Notes under the pieces: model-generated
Seen by the model: the letters and a program-made list of their open reading frames with translations, nothing else
What the model was told of the DNA's origin: nothing
The model's database searches: none
Assembly: GCA_003695505.1 (NCBI GenBank)
Contig: RFIY01000082.1
Coordinates: 1 to 15,845, forward strand
Length of the DNA stretch: 15,845 nucleotides
Reading direction: 5' to 3'
From: J088 sp003695505 [NCBI: Candidatus Dadabacteria bacterium]
GTDB taxonomy: Bacteria > J088
Made by a program: the position numbers and the translations under genes
In this document: in pieces, positions 5,732 to 12,367 of the stretch
Numbering within the stretch: position 1 is the stretch's first letter
Layout of the letters: each line of letters begins with the position of its first letter

Positions 5732-8700
5732 TCAGAACGACCACTCAATCCCGACGTTCGCGGCAATGCCTTCGTAGTCGCGGCGCACGATTTCGTTCCC
5801 CTGCCGCGCACGGATTGCCTCGTCAAGCAGGTTTTCGGCGGCGAGCTTCAATTTCCAGGCCTCACCAATCGTCTGCGAAACCGTCAGATCCAGGCCGTGC
5901 ACCGGCAACTCGTAGATATCGGGCATGCCAAACGCACCGACCTGGGCAATCCGCTTCGAAAACACGTTGTAGCTGATCTGTGCGGCGGTACCGCGATCAA
6001 GGTCGACGCCGAGAAGCGCATTGAACAGGACCTTGCTCTGCCCCTGAAGCGGCCGACTCGACCGGGTCTGGATACCCGAATCCGGGTCGAGCGACACCTC
6101 CGAAGTAAGCCAGGTCAGGTTCACCCCGCCATACATGATCCGCATCGCTTCAGCCAGAAAGGCCAGATTACTGCGCGCTTCGAGTTCGACGCCATAGTTG
6201 GATGCGCCCCGCGCATTCGCAAACGAAATCGTCTGCTGTCCCGACGGAATGATCACCTGTTCGATGGGATCCACGAAGTCCTTGTAAAACAACGAAACGG
6301 CGACTACCGCGCCCTCGGATGGGAACCATTCCTGGCGGACGTCGACGTTGAGGATTTTCGTCTCCTGCAGGTCGGGATTGCCCTGAACCTCCTGGCCGCC
6401 AAAAAAGTCCGCAAGTGCAAACGGTGAAAGTTCACGAAAATCTGGTCGTGCGACGGTTCGTGACACGCCGAGTCGCAGGTTCATGTCATCCCGCAGGCGG
6501 ATCACAATGTTTGCCGACGGCAGTACATCGTCATTCGTCAGTTCGGACGGCACCTTCGTCTGTTCCGGTGCAAACGGGTCAAAGGTCGACACGGACACTT
6601 CCGAGTGCTCGAACCGCACACCTGCAATGAGCTGGACACGCTTATGTAATGGAAGATCACTCAACGCCCATACCCCATAGACCCGTTCGCTGGCGCTGTA
6701 GCTGTCGGTCGGTCGCGACGCCTCTTCGAGCCGGATATTGACGCCAACCTGTTCATCAGCGAGCAGTTGCTCCGGGGGCAGGATAAAAAATGCAGGATCG
6801 GCGTTGTCCACGGGCAGGAAGCGGAAGCGCCGGACGTTGAAGTCGCGATCACGCCCCGAGACCTGCACACCACCGCCGACACGCGCCGTAAGTCCATTCC
6901 ACACTTGCCGCTCATGCATCAGGTGCAACGCCGCCTCGAATCCGGGTTCACGCAGATCGGACCAGAAGTGGCTGCCCGAAGATGACTTCGGCAACCAGCG
7001 CGAAAAATCGGCGCCTTCGGATTGCGTGCGAACCAGCTCCCTCCAGTCAGGCTCATCGCGCAACGCGATACTGAACGCGCCCCGCCAGTTCAGATCAATC
7101 ACACGGAAATGGTGACTGCCGGAAAACTGATTGAAGGACAACGACCGACTCAGAAAACGCTGGCTTGTGTATTCCAGGTCGCCATTGAACTGTTGTTCGA
7201 ATCCCGACAGCAGACGAGCTTCATCGCTACTCTTGCGCGTCAGCAGAGACGTCCATTCGAGCTGGTGATTGGCCTGCAGCCGGTATCCCAGGTTGACGAG
7301 GCCGGTCCACCGGACGTTTTGTGCGCCAGTTTCACCAGAAAAGTCGGTAGCGCGATCGAGGATCGGCGTCCCGTCGGACTCCTCCCCCATCAACCGCAGT
7401 TTGCGGCGGATCTGGAAGGTTCGCTCGTTCGACAGCCCATATGCCCCGGACACGAGCCAGCCCAATTCACGCCCCCCCGGCGTCGCACGATCGCCAACGG
7501 TCACGCCGCAGGAGACATCGGGCCCCGCAACGCGCCGGTGGAGCGTAAAGTCATTGTTGAAGCGACGTGCAATGTCGATCATATTGGCTTCGGTCAGCGT
7601 GCCGCCCTCGACGTTCGCCCCGGCGAACAGGCGCCCCCCCCGTGGTAACCCGGATGGAAGCGCGCGCGTACCGTCATCAAAACCGAGCGCATCCAGTTTT
7701 CCACCGTCGTAGTCAAGGATCTTCTTGCCGGTCGCCGACGCGAGATAGCCGAGCGAACATCCGAGTTTTCCGATCCTTTTCTCGGGAAACGATCGTGTTT
7801 CGACCTGGACGACTCCGCCGGCAAAATCACCGGCAAGATCCGGCGCCGCGGTCTTGACGATCGCAACATTGGACAGGACCGACGTCGAAAAGATGTCCAG
7901 TGGGACCACCTTGCGATCGGGCTCGGGACTTGGCAGCCTTGAACCATTCAGCGTTGTATACGAGTACCGTTCGCCGAGACCACGGACATAGACGAACTTT
8001 CCGCCGACAACGGATGTGCCCACGGCCCTGCGCACCGCCTCCGATGCGGTACCGTCCGAAGCGCGCGCCATATCCTCGGCGGAGAGCCGGTCGGACACCA
8101 CGGTCGCCTTCTTGCGCACGACCAGAACGACGGAAGCTTTCGTCACATCTGGTCTCCCCTGAACAACGACTTCTTCTACCGACGCGGAAGAGCGCAGCCC
8201 GGCAATCGTTTCGTTCTTCGGTTCCAGCACCAGATCCAGCATCGCCTTCGCGCCGCCAATGACACGAACACCTTCGATGCGGCGCGGCCGCATCCCTGAA
8301 GCCTGAACTTCGATGTCCCATTCCCCCGGCCAGAGGTTCAGGGAAAAGGATCCGTCGGAGCCGCTTCGTGTATAGGCTGTCCTTTCGGGGATGAACATCG
8401 GAGATGCGATCCAGTTTGCTCCGTCGAACACCAGCTCCGGCGCAGGCCCCCAGACAGCCCCATCCGTCGCGATGAGTGCAAACTGGAGCCGCTGTGCTCC
8501 CGACACCGGACGGACGAAAGACAGTTCTGCGACCTGCGGAGTGGAGCCAGCGACGATCGTTACCGGCCATCCGGCCAGCAGTTCGGCGCCAACCACGGGG
8601 ACGAGTTGCAGGTCTGGAACCCCACCAGTCCCTGTCACAGTAATGGCGACGCCGTCCGCATCGGCGGTCGCGGCGATATGTACAGCGTTGTAGCGGTCAG

Positions 8701-9313
8701 CGTCCGCTGGCGTCCAGTCCGGCGCGCTGACCGTCGCCAGGACCTCTGCGGACAGTCCTTTGCCGTCGAGTACGTTGATCACCTGCCCGACCAGTTGCCC
8801 CGGCTCGATCAACGAAACGGCTCGCTGCTGCAGGGTCGTTGCTGCGGACACCTCCCCCGAAGCGAATGCGCCATACGAGAAACGCCACGACTGTCGCAAC
8901 ATCTCGGTGCCAGAAATGACCGGCGCGCCGGCGATCGCGACCATCCAGTCGGGCGGCAGGGGCTCTGTGACCGTGAGCGATGCATCGAATTCGACGCCTT
9001 CGCCGGAGCCGAGCGCCGGCAAATCAACCGCCAGTCCGTTGAGGTCCGGCAATGTTGATGTGACCGTCACCGTCAATTCTGGCAGCGATGCTTCACCGCC
9101 GTTGGCGACGAGAAATCGAAACAGAACCGTTTCTCCCGGTTCAGCGACGCCGTCGCCGTCCCCCTGGGCACCCTCACCCGAATCGATCAGGCTAAGTTCG
9201 GCATAAGCGCCACGGGTGGATGTTGTCGCCTCTGAAGTTTCGGCATGACCGACACGCGGCAAGCAAAGCGCGAGCGCGGCCAGAAGACAATACATTCCTC
9301 TACGTTTCAACAC
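5732..9313 (-). CDS. TonB-dependent outer-membrane receptor with long N-terminal extension
   Basis: The protein has 1193 residues from GTG 9313, chosen because TAAGGA (9322-9327) is 8 nt upstream and the N-terminus becomes MLKRRGMYCLLAALALCLP, a good signal peptide (cleavage near GHA-ET, residue 24). In order: a CARDB/Ig-like domain (about 35-150) with GDGDGVAEPGETVLF; a less clear beta-rich segment (about 165-310); a carboxypeptidase-regulatory-like fold (about 315-365, GSFSLNLWPGEWDIEVQ); a TonB-box-like EEVVVQG at about 380-386; a plug (about 395-510) with YVRGLGERYSYTTLNG, PLDIF and GDFAGGVV; and a beta-barrel to the C-terminal Phe (GIEWSF). It would import an unknown ligand using TonB energy. 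It lies 46 bp after the second exbD, and the lipoprotein gene follows. The plug sequence belongs to a receptor type common in bacteria with many TonB receptors; the substrate cannot be predicted. Confidence 0.92.
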   Translation of the reverse strand: MLKRRGMYCLLAALALCLPRVGHAETSEATTSTRGAYAELSLIDSGEGAQGDGDGVAEPGETVLFRFLVANGGEASLPELTVTVTSTLPDLNGLAVDLPALGSGEGVEFDASLTVTEPLPPDWMVAIAGAPVISGTEMLRQSWRFSYGAFASGEVSAATTLQQRAVSLIEPGQLVGQVINVLDGKGLSAEVLATVSAPDWTPADADRYNAVHIAATADADGVAITVTGTGGVPDLQLVPVVGAELLAGWPVTIVAGSTPQVAELSFVRPVSGAQRLQFALIATDGAVWGPAPELVFDGANWIASPMFIPERTAYTRSGSDGSFSLNLWPGEWDIEVQASGMRPRRIEGVRVIGGAKAMLDLVLEPKNETIAGLRSSASVEEVVVQGRPDVTKASVVLVVRKKATVVSDRLSAEDMARASDGTASEAVRRAVGTSVVGGKFVYVRGLGERYSYTTLNGSRLPSPEPDRKVVPLDIFSTSVLSNVAIVKTAAPDLAGDFAGGVVQVETRSFPEKRIGKLGCSLGYLASATGKKILDYDGGKLDALGFDDGTRALPSGLPRGGRLFAGANVEGGTLTEANMIDIARRFNNDFTLHRRVAGPDVSCGVTVGDRATPGGRELGWLVSGAYGLSNERTFQIRRKLRLMGEESDGTPILDRATDFSGETGAQNVRWTGLVNLGYRLQANHQLEWTSLLTRKSSDEARLLSGFEQQFNGDLEYTSQRFLSRSLSFNQFSGSHHFRVIDLNWRGAFSIALRDEPDWRELVRTQSEGADFSRWLPKSSSGSHFWSDLREPGFEAALHLMHERQVWNGLTARVGGGVQVSGRDRDFNVRRFRFLPVDNADPAFFILPPEQLLADEQVGVNIRLEEASRPTDSYSASERVYGVWALSDLPLHKRVQLIAGVRFEHSEVSVSTFDPFAPEQTKVPSELTNDDVLPSANIVIRLRDDMNLRLGVSRTVARPDFRELSPFALADFFGGQEVQGNPDLQETKILNVDVRQEWFPSEGAVVAVSLFYKDFVDPIEQVIIPSGQQTISFANARGASNYGVELEARSNLAFLAEAMRIMYGGVNLTWLTSEVSLDPDSGIQTRSSRPLQGQSKVLFNALLGVDLDRGTAAQISYNVFSKRIAQVGAFGMPDIYELPVHGLDLTVSQTIGEAWKLKLAAENLLDEAIRARQGNEIVRRDYEGIAANVGIEWSF

Positions 9314-9321
9314 GTTACGAA

Positions 9322-9327
9322 TCCTTA
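9322..9327 (-). promoter_or_regulatory. Ribosome binding site of the receptor gene
   Basis: TAAGGA on the minus strand lies 8 nt before the GTG at 9313. It supports that start over an upstream in-frame TTG at 9331, which would overlap this site. Confidence 0.65.
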
Positions 9328-9359
9328 TCAATACACGCGTTACGAAAAACAGCGCAGAA

Positions 9360-9794
9360 CTATGACGCAGGCCGCTTCGTCAGGATTGCGATATAGACCG
9401 CACCGGCGGCGCGCGCCTGATCGAGGATCTCGACCGCCACCCCGTAGGGCGCATCATCGGCCGCGTCGAAAAAAACTGTCTGATCATCTCGCGCCGCAAA
9501 CACACGGCGCAGCTTGTCCGCAAAGCCATCCATCGGGATGATCTGGTCATTGATATGAACCTGACCGTCGTCATCAACCCGCACCACCAGCGGAGGCTCG
9601 GTGTCGTCGGCCGCCGATGGCGGCGATTCCTGTTTCTCCTGCTTCGGCAACTGCACGGTGAACTGTTTGCGTAGCATTGGCGTGATCACCATGAACACGA
9701 TCAGCAACACCAGCACGACATCGATCAGCGGCGTCATGTTGATCTCGGGTTGCACACGCTCCTTGCCGCCCGACGATGGAACATGCATTCCCAT
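9360..9794 (-). CDS. exbD: ExbD/TolR family protein, second copy
   Basis: The protein has 144 residues. A short cytoplasmic N-terminus leads to the ExbD signature EINMTPLIDVVLVLLIVFMV, with the proton-pathway aspartate at residue 25 in the single transmembrane helix. A periplasmic domain (about 45-144) follows, with the usual VRVDDDGQVHIND strand pair. It would work with ExbB and TonB to turn the proton gradient into movement. The start lies 1 nt after the stop of the preceding exbD, and GGAGG inside that gene is 9 nt before the ATG, so translation is likely coupled. It differs clearly from the preceding ExbD, which suggests a hetero-oligomer or specialised subunits rather than a recent duplication. 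TolR is less likely given the TonB context. Confidence 0.93.
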   Translation of the reverse strand: MGMHVPSSGGKERVQPEINMTPLIDVVLVLLIVFMVITPMLRKQFTVQLPKQEKQESPPSAADDTEPPLVVRVDDDGQVHINDQIIPMDGFADKLRRVFAARDDQTVFFDAADDAPYGVAVEILDQARAAGAVYIAILTKRPAS

Positions 9795-9795
9795 A

Positions 9796-10218
9796 TCAGC
9801 CGTCCTCCTGTGACTCGGATACGATCAGAACGGCGCTCGGAAAGCCGGCTTCACGGACAATCTGAAAGACCTGACGCACATCCGAGAAACGCTGCTTTCG
9901 ATCCGCCCGGATCGCGAGCTTCTTGCGCGGATTATCCGCGCGCACACGGGACAGGTAGCCAGCAAGCGGTTCCGCTTCGAGCACATTGCCATCAACGTGT
10001 ACCCTGCCCTCACGATCCACCGAGATTTCCAGCGGATCGGCCTGCTTCTTTGCATCTGGATCGACATTGAAAATGGCGGGCAGATCGAGCTCGACATCGT
10101 TTTCGAGCTGCGGCGTCACAACCATAAAGATGATCAACAGCACCAGGACGACATCGACCAGCGGTGTGACGTTGATCGATGGCCGGATCTCAGGCCGCCT
10201 GCTGTGTCTCATCGACAT
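9796..10218 (-). CDS. exbD: ExbD/TolR family protein, first copy
   Basis: The protein has 140 residues from ATG 10218, chosen because GAGG lies 9 nt upstream; a further in-frame ATG is at 10212. The open frame starts at 10242 but has no better signal there. The signature is SINVTPLVDVVLVLLIIFMV with Asp22 in the transmembrane helix, followed by a periplasmic domain with ISVDREGRVHVDG and a C-terminal half with LAIRADRKQRFSDVRQV. The start overlaps the end of exbB by 29 bp, consistent with translational coupling. It is paired with a second ExbD downstream. Confidence 0.92.
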   Translation of the reverse strand: MSMRHSRRPEIRPSINVTPLVDVVLVLLIIFMVVTPQLENDVELDLPAIFNVDPDAKKQADPLEISVDREGRVHVDGNVLEAEPLAGYLSRVRADNPRKKLAIRADRKQRFSDVRQVFQIVREAGFPSAVLIVSESQEDG

Positions 10219-10870
10219 CGCTGTGATCCTCGATGCGGTCAAGAATACGTCCGGCGAGCGTTTCCAGCTCGGCGTCGAATGCGTCCATGCGTCCGTTGAG
10301 TATGTTGAACAGCACGACCGCAGGAATCGCGACCATCAATCCCAACGCCGTCTCGGCGAGGGCCTCGGAAATCCCGCCGGCAACCGCCGAGATGCCGCCA
10401 CTTCCTGTCAAAGAGATCGTCTTGAATGCGACGATAATCCCGATCACTGTTCCAAGAAGCCCAACAAATGGCGCAATCGATCCAACGGTGGCCAGGCCCG
10501 ACATTCCACGCCGCATCGAACGCGACGCGGCTTCGAGATAGCGCTCCACCTCGCGGCTCGCCACCTCGACCGCGGTCAGCCGTCCGTTTCGCTTGCCGGA
10601 CAACGCCCCCAGCGCCGCGAGCACCAGTCCGCGCGCATGGCTGGCCGGCGCATCTGCTGCGTGGGCGACGACATCCGCAAACGCGCCGCTGTCAAGCTGG
10701 TCGCCCACCTCTGCAACGAAACGCTCGCCAAGTCGTCGCATCCGCGCCACCATCCATCGGCGCTCGACATAAATCGCGACCGCGAACACGCCCATGCCGG
10801 CGAGCGCGATCGAAATAAACCTGTTGATGGGGCCCATGTGCCCCCAGAGCGTTACGAGATTGAATTCCAT
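10190..10870 (-). CDS. exbB: ExbB / MotA-TolQ-ExbB proton channel family protein
   Basis: The protein has 226 residues with three transmembrane segments (about 15-35, 124-149 and 170-191) and a cytoplasmic loop between the first two. Key residues align with E. coli ExbB: T141, E169 and T174 have the same spacing as T148, E176 and T181, which lie in the proton pathway. The motif VGSIAPFVGLLGTVIGI is typical. It is the inner-membrane core of the TonB motor. It is the first gene of the leftward cluster and overlaps exbD by 29 bp. GGAGGAGA lies 7 nt before the ATG. Confidence 0.94.
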   Translation of the reverse strand: MEFNLVTLWGHMGPINRFISIALAGMGVFAVAIYVERRWMVARMRRLGERFVAEVGDQLDSGAFADVVAHAADAPASHARGLVLAALGALSGKRNGRLTAVEVASREVERYLEAASRSMRRGMSGLATVGSIAPFVGLLGTVIGIIVAFKTISLTGSGGISAVAGGISEALAETALGLMVAIPAVVLFNILNGRMDAFDAELETLAGRILDRIEDHSDVDETQQAA

Positions 10871-11098
10871 GAGTGATTCTCCTCCATCTGGAAAATAAAC
10901 GGTTCCATGTACCCGGAATCAGCGTCAGTGTCCGGAAGAATCGTTAGCCTTCGATTCGCGTTTGATGAGCGTCGCGTTAGCAATGGCCGACACGGCTGTT
11001 CAGATCGGAGCGATCGCTGAAATGTATAGGGATCTGATGATGAAGGAGGTTCTCTCTGCAGGCCACGCATGAAGAGCGCAAACGGCACTCGGCTTTGA
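10871..11098. promoter_or_regulatory. Upstream region of exbB, probable promoter of the TonB operon
   Basis: This 228-bp region lies between exbB and the truncated barrel-gene copy and must hold the operon promoter if the cluster is self-contained. It contains the exbB Shine-Dalgarno site (10878-10885) and a perfect palindrome AGCGATCGCT at 11009-11018. I see no convincing -35/-10 pair and no Fur-like box. A good Shine-Dalgarno match on the plus strand (AAGGAGGT, 11043-11050) is followed only by very short frames and looks orphaned. Confidence 0.45.
10878..10885 (-). promoter_or_regulatory. Ribosome binding site of exbB
   Basis: GGAGGAGA on the minus strand, 7 nt before the ATG at 10870, is the strongest such site in the cluster. 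Confidence 0.85.
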
Positions 11099-11479
11099 GT
11101 CGGCGCGGGCGGCAATGACACCGCCGCACCTGCTATCCCGCTGTTGACCGGCCAGGTTGGCCTGGCCTGGCGTTTTGGCGAATCGTTTGCGACTCGGGCG
11201 CCAGTCGAGCTCGACGACGCGACGCCAGCAGAACCCACCCCGGCCGCCGAGTCCGACGCTGATCAGATGGATTCGGCACCGCCATCAGAAGACGGCCCAG
11301 ATGAAACTGCCGGCGAACCGGCAGCGCCTGAAGGGCCCACAACGGAAGCGCCTGTTCAGGATGAACAACCGGCGCCCTCGGACGATGCGCCGAAAGCATC
11401 CGCCCCCGCGACACCGGAACCACCCCAATCGACGCCGCCCTCAGGCAACGCCGTCGATCTGAACCAGTTCGCGGACTAG
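11099..11479 (+). pseudogene. Truncated 3' fragment of the barrel-protein gene
   Basis: This encodes 126 residues homologous to residues 262-387 of the protein at 315-1478: the last barrel strand (TGQVGLAWRF), the acidic tail and the identical end VDLNQFAD. An in-frame TGA at 11096-11098 sits directly before the homologous part. There is no signal peptide and no suitable start with a Shine-Dalgarno site, so it is a headless remnant. The frame has stayed open with no indels. Most differences in the barrel-strand part are synonymous. Its stop TAG (11477-11479) overlaps the fetB stop on the other strand in a shared CTAG. Confidence 0.9.
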
Positions 11480-11497
11480 GACTCCGACGCTACGCGC
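11099..11497 (+). repeat. Right copy of ~399-bp imperfect direct repeat
   Basis: This is the partner of 1098-1496 at an offset of 10,001 bp, in the same orientation. Homology starts abruptly at 11099 and ends about 18 bp past the stop, inside the fetB 3' end. The two copies bracket the entire TonB cluster. Confidence 0.95.
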
Positions 11498-12273
11498 AAT
11501 CGTTCGGCTCTGAGCCGGTGCGCGGGACTGAGCAACACGCGATAACTGAATAGCACGATCATCAGCGTCGACAGCGCAACCGCGGCAGCGATCATGAACA
11601 CGATCACGATCTGATACATCACCGCATCCGCCGGCGCGGCACCAGCCAGAATCTGCCCCGTCATCATGCCAGGCAGCGACACGACGCCCATGACGAGCAT
11701 CGAATTCGTGATCGGAATCATTCCGGTGCGAATGGCCTCGCGAACTTCGACATGCACGGCTTCCCAGCGCGTCGCCCCGAGCGCGAGATCCGCCTCGATC
11801 GCATCGCGCCGTTCGACAAGCAGCGCGGCGAACCGGTCGAAGCCCAGCGAGACGCCATCGAGTGCGTTGCCGAGGACCATACCGAGCATTGGGATCAGGT
11901 ACTGCGGTTCGTACCACGGGTCCACATCGACAATCCAGATCACTGCGACACCCGTCACGACGAACGCGCCGCCCATCACCGACACGAGGCCGCCAAGCCA
12001 GCCCAGATGGAACCGCCGCCCACTTCGTCCCACGGCGGTAAACCCGGCGACGGCCGCCATCACCAGGGCAATGGCGACGATCGGCAGTGGCTCGCGCAGA
12101 GCAAACGGCCACTCCAGAATCATGCCGACGAGCAGCAGTTGAACCGTCATGCGGATCGCGGCCCAGGTCAGGCGCCGGCCCAAACCGCGCGCGCCCGCGC
12201 TGCGCCGAAGGCGTCGTGCCGCCAACGGTGGCACAGAAGTCACGATCGGCAACGCCTGCGACGACTGATTCAT
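11476..12273 (-). CDS. fetB: FetB-type ABC transporter permease (UPF0014 family)
   Basis: The protein has 265 residues from ATG 12273; the family's usual length is about 260. An upstream extension in the same frame (to 12324) has no better signal. It is a multi-spanning inner-membrane protein with the family landmarks RMTVQLLLVG, PWYEPQYLIPMLGMVLGN, ADLALGATRWEAV and MGVVSLPGMMTGQILAG. In E. coli, FetB with the ATPase FetA has been implicated in iron export. No fetA-like ATPase gene is adjacent here: upstream is a divergent regulator gene, so the ATPase must be elsewhere or absent. Its last codons and stop fall inside the right direct repeat and overlap the stop of the barrel-gene remnant. 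No clear Shine-Dalgarno site is seen. Confidence 0.9.
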   Translation of the reverse strand: MNQSSQALPIVTSVPPLAARRLRRSAGARGLGRRLTWAAIRMTVQLLLVGMILEWPFALREPLPIVAIALVMAAVAGFTAVGRSGRRFHLGWLGGLVSVMGGAFVVTGVAVIWIVDVDPWYEPQYLIPMLGMVLGNALDGVSLGFDRFAALLVERRDAIEADLALGATRWEAVHVEVREAIRTGMIPITNSMLVMGVVSLPGMMTGQILAGAAPADAVMYQIVIVFMIAAAVALSTLMIVLFSYRVLLSPAHRLRAERLRVASES

Positions 12274-12367
12274 AACGCACCACGTTGCAGATGATCGTCG
12301 CATTCCGTTGCATCCGCGCAACACTCACGCCTTCCGTTGTGGCACGCCACTTGTTATGCTATGGGGC
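12274..12367. promoter_or_regulatory. Divergent intergenic region between fetB and the c-di-GMP regulator
   Basis: This 94-bp divergent gap contains an inverted repeat GTGGC-AC-GCCAC at 12339-12350 and, just after it, TATGCT (12355-12360), a possible -10 for the plus-strand gene. If that is used, the transcript would start very near the ATG at 12368 (leaderless or nearly so). The inverted repeat would then be placed to act as an operator. This is inference from position only. Confidence 0.3.

Noticed and set aside
5593-5826. Longer start for the lipoprotein, adding 78 residues
   Set aside because: It overlaps the receptor 3' end, places the lipoprotein signal internally and lacks a ribosome site; GTG at 5592 has an excellent one.
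9360-10870. TolQ/TolR or MotA/MotB assignment for the motor genes
   Set aside because: The key-residue spacing matches ExbB, and the neighbours are a TonB receptor and tonB, with no tolA, tolB, pal or flagellar genes.
9986-10876. 296-codon plus-strand frame across exbB and exbD
   Set aside because: Lies opposite two clearly identified genes and shows no domain features.
11009-11018. HIP1-like GCGATCGC element
   Set aside because: I saw no series of such octamers and a single occurrence is expected by chance in GC-rich DNA.
11144-11479. Expressed small protein from the barrel-gene remnant
   Set aside because: Only a TTG without Shine-Dalgarno context is available and an in-frame TGA precedes the homologous segment, so a pseudogene is more likely; expression is not excluded.
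11441-12328. 295-codon minus-strand frame overlapping fetB in another frame
   Set aside because: Very Arg/Gly/Asp-rich, no membrane segments, while the alternative frame gives the conserved FetB signature.
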